In this document: positions 1 through 7,289 of the stretch, one piece after another
Layout: the number at the start of each line of letters is the position of its first letter
Position numbering within the stretch: position 1 is the stretch's first letter
Source: Alkalicaulis satelles
GTDB taxonomy: Bacteria; Pseudomonadota; Alphaproteobacteria; Caulobacterales; Maricaulaceae
DNA length: 64,000 bases
Assembly (NCBI RefSeq): GCF_008630495.1
Contig: NZ_VWOJ01000003.1
Span: forward strand, 246,375 to 310,374
Direction of reading: 5' to 3'
The notes under the pieces: model-generated
Database searches by the model: none
Told to the model about the DNA's origin: nothing
The model's input: the letters and a program-made list of their open reading frames with translations, nothing else
Position numbers and translations under genes: made by a program

Positions 1-666
1 CATCAGCTCGGCGCGGGCCCAGTCCTCAGGCGTGTCGATATCCCAGACCCGGCTGGCCGGCAGCACCACGGGCCGGGCGCGCGGCGTGAACACCGGGCGG
101 CGCTCCAGCCAGGCGTCGCGCACGCCCCAATAGAATTGAGCCGCGTCGTGATAGGCCTCTTCAAGGTCCTGGCTGCGGGTATGGAACTGGCCGGGATCGA
201 ACATCTCGCACCCGCCCTCGCGCGTCACGCGAAAGGCGCGCTGGATGGGAAAGCCGTAGCGGGCCGCCGAGAACACATACTCCACGCCCGGCTTGCGGAT
301 CAGGTCGGCGCTGGCGCGCAAATCCCCGGCCTGGAGGAAGGGCGCGGTGGCGAACAGGCAGCAGGCATGGGCATGGCGCTCGCCCGCCGCCTCCAGCGTC
401 TCCAGGGCGTGGCCGATCACATCGATGACCGGCGTGCGGTCATCAGAGAGATGGTCAGGGCGGATGAAGGGCGTCTCGGCGCCATGTTCGCGCGCCACGG
501 CGGCCAGATCGGGATCGTCGGTGGAGACGATCAGCCGCTCGAAACACCCCGATTCAAGCGCCGCCCGGATCGGCCAGGCGATCATGGGCCGGCCGCAGAA
601 GGGAGCGAGATTCTTGCGCGGGATGCGCTTGCTGCCGCCACGGGCGGGAATGATGGCGAGCGCCAT
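1..666 (-). CDS. pseF: Pseudaminic acid cytidylyltransferase, partial at window edge
   Basis: This enzyme activates pseudaminic acid with CTP to give CMP-pseudaminic acid, the donor for flagellin glycosylation. The frame starts at the ATG at 664-666 and runs 222 codons off the left edge without a stop. Near the N-terminus is IIPARGGSKRIPRKN, the nucleotide-binding signature of CMP-sugar synthetases. Further on are STDDPDLA, CCLFATAPFL, FHTRSQDLEEAYHDAAQFYW and, at the edge, VWDIDTPEDWARAELM. The RSQDLEEAYHDA(A/G)QFYW block is typical of PseF rather than NeuA or KdsB. The other pse genes are not visible and may lie left of the window. The family call is strong; the C-terminus is not seen. Confidence 0.88.
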   Translation of the reverse strand, partial: MALAIIPARGGSKRIPRKNLAPFCGRPMIAWPIRAALESGCFERLIVSTDDPDLAAVAREHGAETPFIRPDHLSDDRTPVIDVIGHALETLEAAGERHAHACCLFATAPFLQAGDLRASADLIRKPGVEYVFSAARYGFPIQRAFRVTREGGCEMFDPGQFHTRSQDLEEAYHDAAQFYWGVRDAWLERRPVFTPRARPVVLPASRVWDIDTPEDWARAELM

Positions 667-725
667 GGGCTGGCCCTTGTATGGACTGACTCCATGGTCT
701 CACCGTGAGTCCGGCCACCAAAGGG

Positions 726-1427
726 TTAACGCGCTGACGCTTCGCCCGGCGGACAGGCCCGTGGCGCACGCGCCTCAAGCCGCGATAGCAGGGTGGCGGG
801 CAGGAGATGGCCGCCCGGCCAGCCGGTATCCAGCCCCGCCCCGCGCAGATGGCGCGCCAGCCAGACATTGCAGGTATTGAACAGGTGATAGGACGAGCGC
901 GCCTTGAAAAACGCACTGCCGCGCGGATCAAGCCCCGGCCCGGCCTCGATCCCGGCGCCGTCTTCATCACGCGCCAGCTCGGCCTCGATGGCCGCTGCAA
1001 GGCTGGCCAGCCCTTCCGAGGACAGCGCCACATCCACATAATCCTGCATATAGGCTTCGCGCGGATCGCGGGTGAGGCCGGCGGCATGCACCAGAGAGCC
1101 CGTGGGCCAGGCGATGGCGGTGATGGCGTTGACCGGTCCCAGCGGGCCGGGATAGGCGCGCACATCGCCCCAGCCGATGGCGAACCAGCGCGCCTGCGGG
1201 AAGCGCTGGCGCAGGGTGCTGTCTTCGGCGAAAGCCCCGGCAGGCAGATACACGCCCGCATGCCAGCCATTGGAGCTGACCGCGATCAGCGCGCAATCGT
1301 CCGCGCCCGGCGGCGCAGGCACATCGCCTCGCCCGGCGCAGGCGGCCAGTATCAGCGCCCCCGCCAGGGCGGCGAGCAGGGCGTGGAGCGGAACATTCGC
1401 GCGGCGTCGCATGGGGGCGCCTTTCAT
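726..1427 (-). CDS. DUF2459 family lipoprotein
   Basis: A 233-residue protein of the DUF2459 (TIGR02117-like) family, whose biochemical role is unknown to me. The N-terminus has a basic stretch, a hydrophobic helix and a lipobox ending at Cys30 (ILAAC), so it should be a lipoprotein. Family-like blocks are SSNGWHAGVYL, FPQARWFAIGWGD and a late YHLFNTCNVWLARHL, with conserved His, Asp, Asn and Cys residues that suggest a catalytic or binding pocket. It reads toward pseF, with a gap of about 60 bases. The start at 1427 is the first Met; Met6 is an alternative. Confidence 0.75.
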   Translation of the reverse strand: MKGAPMRRRANVPLHALLAALAGALILAACAGRGDVPAPPGADDCALIAVSSNGWHAGVYLPAGAFAEDSTLRQRFPQARWFAIGWGDVRAYPGPLGPVNAITAIAWPTGSLVHAAGLTRDPREAYMQDYVDVALSSEGLASLAAAIEAELARDEDGAGIEAGPGLDPRGSAFFKARSSYHLFNTCNVWLARHLRGAGLDTGWPGGHLLPATLLSRLEARAPRACPPGEASAR

Positions 1428-1469
1428 CTGCGGTCAGGACCCCTTATATTCCATTTTGTCCGCTTCGGC

Positions 1470-1772
1470 GGTCTATGGCGATAAACGCGCGTGTAATAAC
1501 CAGACCGGACCCGGGTGCGAATCCCGGCGGCTCCACCAAATTCCCGCTCGTTGGGCGGCATGAGGGGCCGACTAGCATCGACGGATGGCTAAAGGCGTAG
1601 CTTTCGCCCGAATGGGCTTCGTTACCAGCCCACTCAAAGTAGTTGCCAACGACAACTATGCTGAAGAGGTCGCTCTCGCTGCGTAGCAGCGCGTGCATCT
1701 CGCACTTTAAGCCCTGACCTCTAGCAAGGTCAGGCGGGGTTCGGGGGGCGCCTGGCAACAGAAGCCCCCCAC
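1470..1772 (+). ncRNA. ssrA: Two-piece (circularly permuted) tmRNA
   Basis: The gene is permuted, as in alphaproteobacteria: the acceptor piece comes first and the tag-coding piece second. The acceptor piece (about 1470-1538) ends with a T-arm (stem 1511-1515/1523-1527, loop TGCGAAT), acceptor strand CGGCTCC (1528-1534) and ACCA (1535-1538). A short spacer follows. The coding piece begins at GGGGCCG (1564-1570), which pairs over 7 bp with CGGCTCC and creates the G3-U70 pair that alanyl-tRNA synthetase recognises. The tag frame is at 1645-1686. The 3' end has a GGGGGGC/GCCCCCC stem (1743-1749/1764-1770) enclosing CCTGGCAACAGAAG, as in alpha tmRNAs. TATATT at 1445-1450 is a possible -10 box. 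The outer ends are approximate. Confidence 0.93.
1645..1686 (+). other. tmRNA proteolysis-tag reading frame
   Basis: The resume codon GCC (1645-1647) opens a frame reading ANDNYAEEVALAA followed by TAG. With the non-templated alanine carried by the RNA, the tag is AANDNYAEEVALAA. The final LAA is the ClpX recognition end, and the AANDNYAEE part is what an alpha-type SspB would grip. The tag differs only at a few positions from the Caulobacter tag AANDNFAEEFAVAA, as I recall it. Confidence 0.93.
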
Positions 1773-1783
1773 TTTCCTGTTCC

Positions 1784-3175
1784 TCACCGCGCCTCAAACC
1801 GTAACGGCATCCCGCCTTTCGGCCGCAAGGTGACCTGCATCACCGGCTCGACCTCGCCGTGAGCGGGGGTGATGCGGGTGCGCGAGGCGATCAGGGAGAG
1901 GACGATCACCGCTTCCTGCATGGCGAAACGCGTCCCGATGCACGCGCGTGGGCCGCCGCCGAAGGGCATGAACTGATAGGGGTGGCGCGGGCGGCGCTCG
2001 GGGCTGAACCGGTCCGGATCGAAGCGGTCGGGATGCGCCCACAGCGTGCGGTGGCGGTGCAGGCAGTAAAAGGCCAGCAGCGCCACATCGCCTTTGCGCA
2101 CAGGATGGCCGCAAATGTCGGTGTCGGCCACCGCGCGCCGGGCGAGAATTGGCGCGGGCGGATAAAGCCGCATCGCCTCCTCGATCACCTGGCGCGCATA
2201 GACCAGGCGCGCAGATTGTTCCGCATCGGGCTCGCCCGCGCCATAGACCGCATCGGCTTCGGCGCGCAGGGCGTCCTGACAAACCGGATCATTGGCCACC
2301 AGATACAGCGCCCAGGTCAGGGCGATGGCCGTGGTCTCGTGACCGGCGGCGATGAAGGTCATCAGCGTATCGCGGATGTCCCGATCGCTAAGCGCGGCGC
2401 CGGTGTCTGCGTCCCGCGCATTCAGGAGCAGGCCCAGAAAGTCCTCGCCCGGCTCATCCTGAGCGCGGCGCCGGGCGATCTGGCTGTCTGCAGCGGCGCG
2501 GAATATCCCGCGGGCCTTGCGGGCGCGCCAGGTCATGTAGCGCGGCGTCCATTCCGGCCAGGGAACCAGATCGGACAGGCGCATGCGCCCGATCTCCTCC
2601 AGCAAGACCTCGATGGCCGCCCTCACCTCACCGCGGTCAAACCCGTCCGCTTCGCCGAACAGGGCCTGTTCGATCACCTGAAAGGTGGCGTCGTTCATGA
2701 CGCCATGCACCTCCGCCGGCCCGTCCGAGGCCAGCAGGCGCTCCACGGCGTTCAGCCCCGCCCTGGCCATCAGCGACGCGAAGGGCTCTATGCGACGGCG
2801 CGCAAAGGCCGGCTGCAGGATTCGGCGCTGGCGTTTCCAGCTCTCGCCATGGGCGGTGAGGATGGAATCGCCCAGGATCGGCGTCAGCATGCGCAGGATG
2901 AGCGGCGATTTGCGCCAGGCCTGGACATTGTCCTGCAGAACCGACTGCATGTGTTCGGGTCCGGCGATCTCGTGCACTTTGCGGCCCAGATACGGGCCGG
3001 TCAGGCGCGGCGTGTCGAACAGCGCTTCGGGCAGGATCGCCATGGGGTTGGCCCGCATAAGGCGCGCGGTCTCGATCAGGCTGACCGGCGCATCCAGCCC
3101 GCGCGAGGCCGCTGGTTCGAACAGGGCGTCGGGCGGACGCACCGCTCTGGACAGTGCGCTTGTTGCTGAGGCCAA
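1784..3175 (-). CDS. Cytochrome P450
   Basis: A heme-thiolate monooxygenase of 463 residues; the substrate cannot be told from sequence. The I-helix motif is AGHETTA, the K-helix ExxR is in EEAMRLYPP, and the heme loop FGGGPRACIG puts the cysteine ligand near residue 412. The start chosen is TTG at 3173-3175: AGGAAGGAG lies about seven bases upstream on the minus strand, while a longer in-frame ATG at 3238 lacks such a site. There is no membrane anchor, so it should be soluble and need a separate ferredoxin or reductase, none of which is next door. It ends 12 bases from the ssrA 3' end, pointing toward it, and is divergent from sspB. Confidence 0.88.
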   Translation of the reverse strand: MASATSALSRAVRPPDALFEPAASRGLDAPVSLIETARLMRANPMAILPEALFDTPRLTGPYLGRKVHEIAGPEHMQSVLQDNVQAWRKSPLILRMLTPILGDSILTAHGESWKRQRRILQPAFARRRIEPFASLMARAGLNAVERLLASDGPAEVHGVMNDATFQVIEQALFGEADGFDRGEVRAAIEVLLEEIGRMRLSDLVPWPEWTPRYMTWRARKARGIFRAAADSQIARRRAQDEPGEDFLGLLLNARDADTGAALSDRDIRDTLMTFIAAGHETTAIALTWALYLVANDPVCQDALRAEADAVYGAGEPDAEQSARLVYARQVIEEAMRLYPPAPILARRAVADTDICGHPVRKGDVALLAFYCLHRHRTLWAHPDRFDPDRFSPERRPRHPYQFMPFGGGPRACIGTRFAMQEAVIVLSLIASRTRITPAHGEVEPVMQVTLRPKGGMPLRFEAR

Positions 3176-3366
3176 ATTCCGCTCCTTCCTGCCTGTGCAA
3201 GGCGTTCTTGAGGCCTTCGCCCGCCATGGCGATAGCATGCGCCGGGCTTCGCAACCAATGCGCGTCCTGGTGCTTTGAGGCGCCCGCGCGCAATTGACGC
3301 TGGCCGGGACTGAGCTAGGCTCGCTGTTGTCAGGAAAAAGGGCGGCTGGAGAAGGGCGGCAGGGGC

Positions 3367-3822
3367 GTGAGCAAGGATCTGATGCAATACGACCAGCTGG
3401 CGCAGGACGCCCTGCGCAGTGTCGTGCGCAAGGCGCTCGAACGCGCCGCCGGCCCCGGCGGGCTGCCTGGCGCCCATCATTTCTACATCACCTTCCGCAC
3501 TGATGATCCGGCCTGCGATATCGACGAGAGCCTGACCCAGTCCTATCCCGAGGAAATGACGGTGGTGCTCGAGCACCAGTTCTGGGACCTGGCCTGCGAT
3601 GACGAGGCCTGGGAAGTCACCTTGCGCTTTTCGGGCGTGCCCAAATATCTGCGCGTGCCCTGGCGCGCGGTGACGCGCTTCCATGACCCGAGCGTGGGCT
3701 TCCGGCTGCATTTCGACTATGTGCGCCCCGATCCGGGCGAAGCGCCGCGCGGCGGCGCAGCTGCGGCCACCGGCAATGAAGGCACGGTGGTCAGCCTTGA
3801 TACCTTCCGCAAGAAGGACTGA
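3367..3822 (+). CDS. sspB: SspB-family ClpXP adaptor
   Basis: Delivers ssrA-tagged proteins to the ClpXP protease. The 151-residue protein has the alpha-type SspB layout: an N-terminal helix (DQLAQDALRSVVRKAL), a beta-rich substrate domain (HHFYITFRTD, YPEEMTVVLEHQFWDL, VPKYLRVPWRAVTRFHDPSVGF), a Gly/Ala/Pro-rich linker, and a short C-terminal tail (VVSLDTFRKKD) of the kind that docks on ClpX. The start is GTG at 3367. It lies 1.6 kb from ssrA with only the P450 between, and the next gene follows after two bases, so the two are probably co-transcribed. Confidence 0.88.
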   Translation: MSKDLMQYDQLAQDALRSVVRKALERAAGPGGLPGAHHFYITFRTDDPACDIDESLTQSYPEEMTVVLEHQFWDLACDDEAWEVTLRFSGVPKYLRVPWRAVTRFHDPSVGFRLHFDYVRPDPGEAPRGGAAAATGNEGTVVSLDTFRKKD

Positions 3823-3824
3823 GC

Positions 3825-4253
3825 GTGTCTGACAACCCTGCCGCGCGCTTCATCGCCGCATTCTCCGACCCGGCCCATATTCCGGAAGTCTCCAAGCATC
3901 TGGGCTTCGAGCTGATCGGGCTCGATCCCGAAGCCATGACGGTCGAGGCCTGGTTCACCGCCCGGCCTGTATTCCTGAACCCCAATGGCTCGGTCCAGGG
4001 CGGCATCGTGACCGGCTTTCTCGACGAGGCCATGAGCGCAGCCGCCTTCATGGCCACGGACCTGAAATCGGCCGTGCCCACGCTGGAGATGAAGACCAGC
4101 TTCCTGCGTCCGATGATGACCGGGCGCGCCCGCGCCATCGGCCAGGTGTCGCGGCTGGGGTCCAGCGTGGCGTTTCTGGAGGGCCGGTTGTGGAATGAGG
4201 ATGGCGTTTTGTGCGCCACGGCTACGGCCACCGCCGCACTGCGCCCGCTCTGA
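3825..4253 (+). CDS. PaaI-type hotdog thioesterase
   Basis: A 142-residue single hotdog domain, probably hydrolysing an acyl-CoA or aryl-CoA. The signature is FLNPNGSVQGGIVTGFLDEAMSAAA: the Asn and the VQGG(I)xxxxxDE block correspond to the catalytic helix of PaaI/YdiI thioesterases. It continues with PTLEMKTSFLRPM and a C-terminal strand ending TATAALRPL. The GTG start lies two bases after the sspB stop, so translation is probably coupled. The substrate is not predictable. Confidence 0.8.
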   Translation: MSDNPAARFIAAFSDPAHIPEVSKHLGFELIGLDPEAMTVEAWFTARPVFLNPNGSVQGGIVTGFLDEAMSAAAFMATDLKSAVPTLEMKTSFLRPMMTGRARAIGQVSRLGSSVAFLEGRLWNEDGVLCATATATAALRPL

Positions 4254-4263
4254 CGGGCCCGTA

Positions 4264-4533
4264 TCAGGCCTTCACATCCAGCAAAGCGCCCACCTGATCG
4301 CTTGCCGAGCGGATGGAGGCCGCCGCTGCAGCGGCCTGATGATGGGCCTTGATCATATCGAGGCGCGCCTCAATGAGGGCATCAATCCAGTTCTCCGCGC
4401 GCTCTGTGGGCGAGGCGTGAGCGGCCGGGCGATCCGCCGGCGCGCTGGCGCGCACCATACGGTCCGCCGCCGCGCTCATGCGCGCATTGGCCTGCGAGAA
4501 GGCCTGTAATCCAGTGGCCATGATGCTCTGCAT
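4264..4533 (-). CDS. Small protein resembling the ends of flagellar rod/hook proteins
   Basis: An 89-residue, Ala-rich, mostly helical protein. Residues 5-30 (MATGLQAFSQANARMSAAAD) resemble the N-terminal helix of flagellar axial proteins. The last 35 residues, including MIKAHHQAAAAAASIRSA and SDQVGALLDVKA, resemble the C-terminal helix of FlgB/FlgE/FlgG (typically ..ItAQRAYEANakVI.taDEmLgtLLdik). The bulky core of those proteins is absent. It lies tail-to-tail with the thioesterase and divergent from tipF, a flagellar gene. The axial-protein link is my inference from pattern; the frame itself looks real, with a sharp GC-codon bias. Confidence 0.55.
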   Translation of the reverse strand: MQSIMATGLQAFSQANARMSAAADRMVRASAPADRPAAHASPTERAENWIDALIEARLDMIKAHHQAAAAAASIRSASDQVGALLDVKA

Positions 4534-4726
4534 GAGATGATCATGCCCGCCCGCCCGTCTTCATGCACGCGACCGACGCCGGAAGGGTTAAGATGGCGTA
4601 AGCCGGACCTCCCCGGCGCACCCGGCGTTAACGATGTGACAATGAAGCTTAACGCAGCCTAGTCTGGCGTTATCCGTGCGTGGTGATTCGCGCACGCCGC
4701 CCGAACCGATGAAGAGACCGTCCGGC

Positions 4727-5926
4727 ATGAAGGCCCGCGTCAGCGACATACTGGTGGTGCTCACCTACGCCATGATCGCGGTGGTGGCCGCCATCGCGTT
4801 CCAGCGCTTCAACCTGATGAGCGCCCAGCTCGCCTGGCTGATGGGCGCAGTGGTGTTCCTGATCGCCGGGCAGGTGCACGCCGCCGCCGCCCGCGCCGAG
4901 GAGCGCGCCCGGTTCGAGGCCGAGCTGCGCGCGCTCAAGCGCGCCAACGCCGCGCTGGCCGAAACCCTTACCAATGCCCAGACCCGGCTGGACGCTATCG
5001 ATGCGCCCGCCCCAGAGGCCGCCGCCGCCCTGGCCGGGGAGCCTGCGCCGGGACGCGACGAGGCGCTGGTGGCGCGCATTCTCGCCCGGCTGGACGCCGC
5101 CGAAGCGCCCGAGCCCGAACCCGCCAGCGAGGACGCCGCGGTGATGGTGCGCGAGGCGCTCGACGCCAACCGGGTCGATCTCTACCTGCAGCCCGTGGTC
5201 GGGCTGCCCCAGCGGCGCACCTATTTTTATGAGGGCTTCACCCGGCTGCGCGACGCGGCGGGCCAGGTGGTGGCGCCCGGCGCCTTCCTGGCCGCCGCCG
5301 AGGAAGCGGGCCTGATCGCGGAAGTGGACAATATCCTGCTCCTGCGTTGCGTGCAGATCGTGCGCCGGCTGACCAAGTCCGACCGGCGGGTGGGCGTGTT
5401 CTGCAATGTCTCCCTGCGCTCGCTGGCCGATGAGGATTTCTTCCCCGGCTTTCTCGATTTCCTGCGGCGCAATGGCGATCTGGCCGGGGCGCTGATTTTC
5501 GAGATGCCGCGCGCAGCCTTTGAGGGACGCTCGGCCATCGCGGCGCGCAATATGGCGCGCCTGGCCGATTACGGCTTCCGCTTTTCGCTGGATCAGGTCA
5601 GCGACCTCAATCTCGATCTGGCCGAGCTGCAGCGTGCGGGCGTGCGCTTTGTCAAAGTCCCCGGTGACAAGCTTGTGGCCGCCGCCCATGGCGGCGAACC
5701 GGTGGCCGGACGCGAGCCCGGCGCCCTGCCGCCCGAAGACATCGCCGGGCTGTTCGCGCGCTATGGGGTCGATCTGGTGGCTGAAAAGATCGAGACCGAG
5801 GCCACGGTGGTGGAAGTGCTCGATCTCGATATCGCCTATGCTCAGGGCCATCTGTTCGGCGCCCCGCGCCCGGTGCGCGACGAGGTGCTCAGCCAGACCG
5901 ATCAGGACCTGCGCCGCACCGGCTGA
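4727..5926 (+). CDS. tipF: TipF-like membrane protein with degenerate EAL domain
   Basis: In Caulobacter, TipF is a c-di-GMP receptor that directs flagellum assembly at the pole. This 399-residue protein has the same order: two N-terminal membrane helices (about residues 6-25 and 34-52), an Ala/Glu-rich coiled coil (about 55-95), then an EAL domain. The domain is degenerate: EAL is replaced by YEGFTRL, the ExT motif reads FEMPRA, and the paired aspartates reduce to LDQVSD. The AEKIET glutamate and AQGHLFG remain. It should therefore bind rather than cut c-di-GMP. The start could also be the ATG at 4709. The neighbouring rod-like mini-protein fits a flagellar context. Confidence 0.75.
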   Translation: MKARVSDILVVLTYAMIAVVAAIAFQRFNLMSAQLAWLMGAVVFLIAGQVHAAAARAEERARFEAELRALKRANAALAETLTNAQTRLDAIDAPAPEAAAALAGEPAPGRDEALVARILARLDAAEAPEPEPASEDAAVMVREALDANRVDLYLQPVVGLPQRRTYFYEGFTRLRDAAGQVVAPGAFLAAAEEAGLIAEVDNILLLRCVQIVRRLTKSDRRVGVFCNVSLRSLADEDFFPGFLDFLRRNGDLAGALIFEMPRAAFEGRSAIAARNMARLADYGFRFSLDQVSDLNLDLAELQRAGVRFVKVPGDKLVAAAHGGEPVAGREPGALPPEDIAGLFARYGVDLVAEKIETEATVVEVLDLDIAYAQGHLFGAPRPVRDEVLSQTDQDLRRTG

Positions 5927-5968
5927 GCCCGCTGGCCTCGCGCACGCTGCGGCGCCATAGTGCGCGCC

Positions 5969-6289
5969 ATGTCATCGCAAGCTCCCAACGCCCCGCGCGC
6001 CACCGTGCGCAAGATCACGCTCGGCTATGGCGTGCTGGGCCTCATCGCGTTAGCAGGCTTTTTCGCGCCGGTGGGAACCGAGCGCCTGGCCTTCTCCATG
6101 GTGCTGATGGGGGGCGCCTTCATCCTGATGGCCACCGGCATGATTGTGCGTGAAGTGGGCGGACAGCCGCCCTTCTCCGTGGTGCCCGGCTGGCCGGACC
6201 GGGCGGTGCGCATCGCTGCGCTGGTCGTGGTGGTGGCCTTCCTCGCCGCCAGCCATCTGGGCCTGGAATACCGGCCGGGCGGCGCGTGA
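5969..6289 (+). CDS. Small membrane protein, unknown function
   Basis: A 106-residue protein counted from the ATG at 5969; a GTG three codons earlier at 5960 is possible. It has three hydrophobic segments: ITLGYGVLGLIALAGFFA, FSMVLMGGAFILMATGMIV and VRIAALVVVVAFLAASHLG. A short polar loop (REVGGQPPFSVVPGWPDR) lies between the second and third. I do not recognise the family. Its TGA overlaps the GTG of the following HAD phosphatase (GTGA at 6286-6289), so the two are translationally coupled. Confidence 0.6.
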   Translation: MSSQAPNAPRATVRKITLGYGVLGLIALAGFFAPVGTERLAFSMVLMGGAFILMATGMIVREVGGQPPFSVVPGWPDRAVRIAALVVVVAFLAASHLGLEYRPGGA

Positions 6290-7131
6290 CGGGTCTGGTT
6301 CGCCTTGGTGCGCTGGCGCGCGAGTATGACGCCGTCCTGTGCGATGTGTGGGGCGTGATCCGCGACGGACGCGCCCTCATCCCCGAGGCGCTGGACGCGC
6401 TGCAGAAATACCGCGCCCAGGGCGGACGGGTGGTGCTCATCTCCAACTCGCCCCGGCGCAGCGCCTCCCTTCTCACCCATCTCGCGCAGCTGGGCGCAGG
6501 CCCGGACAACTGGGACGGCGCCGTCACCTCGGGCGACGCCATATTCGAGGAGCTGTCCCGGCGCGCGCCCGGCCCGGCTTACAAGCTGGGTCCGGACTAT
6601 GATGACGGGCTCTATCCGGGGACGGGCCTGGCCTTCGCGCCGCTGGGCGAGGCGGCCTTCATTGCCTGCACAGGGCTTGTGAATGATGACCGCGAGACGC
6701 CGGAAGAGTATCGCGATCTCCTGACCGAGGCGGCCCTGCGCCGCCTGCCCATGGTGTGCGCCAATCCCGATATCGTGGTGCAGGTGGGCGACCGGCTCCA
6801 ATATTGCGCCGGCGCCCTGGCGGCCCTTTACGAGACGCTGGGCGGAACCGTGGTGATGGCCGGCAAGCCGCACCCGCCCATCTACGAGCTCGCCTATCAG
6901 CGCCTGGCCGCACTGGGCTGCGAGACCGAGCCCTCGCGCCTGCTCGCCATCGGCGACGGACCGGACACCGATATTGCAGGCGCGCAAGGCGAAGGCCTGG
7001 ACGCCCTGTTCATCACCAGCGGGATTGAAAACGCCCGGTTTGAACGCGGCTTCGATCCGCAAGCCGCCGCCGCCCTGCTGGCCGTGAAAGACCTTACCGC
7101 CCGCTACAGCGCGCCCGCGCTCGTGTGGTGA
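6286..7131 (+). CDS. TIGR01459-type HAD-superfamily phosphatase
   Basis: A 281-residue class IIA HAD hydrolase, related to NagD-like sugar phosphatases. Motif I is CDVWGVIRDG (DxWG instead of the common DxDG, typical of this subgroup). Motif II is VLISNSPR, motif III lysine is in GKPHPPIYELA, and motif IV is AIGDGPDTDIAGA. The substrate is unknown. The start is the GTG overlapping the upstream stop by four bases. Confidence 0.82.
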   Translation: MTGLVRLGALAREYDAVLCDVWGVIRDGRALIPEALDALQKYRAQGGRVVLISNSPRRSASLLTHLAQLGAGPDNWDGAVTSGDAIFEELSRRAPGPAYKLGPDYDDGLYPGTGLAFAPLGEAAFIACTGLVNDDRETPEEYRDLLTEAALRRLPMVCANPDIVVQVGDRLQYCAGALAALYETLGGTVVMAGKPHPPIYELAYQRLAALGCETEPSRLLAIGDGPDTDIAGAQGEGLDALFITSGIENARFERGFDPQAAAALLAVKDLTARYSAPALVW

Positions 7132-7289
7132 GCCCGGAAGGCCAGGGCCGTTTCCCCCATACACATCTGTGTCATTTCATCAGCTGCGAACTTGGCCGGG
7201 TGTTTGATCCGGGGTCAAATCAGGGCCGGATCTGACCGGCGCACCTTCATGTGCAGCGCTGGCGCAGCCAGATGCAAGGAGGAACACTC

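Noticed and set aside
1444..1797. A 117-codon minus-strand frame over the ssrA gene
   Set aside because: It lies entirely over the structured tmRNA, and its product has no coherent fold or family pattern; the RNA explains the sequence.
4588..4602. Possible CtrA box (TTAA-N7-TTAA) upstream of tipF
   Set aside because: The first half is TTAA, but the second reads TAAG at the right spacing. The match is too weak to call in a short region.
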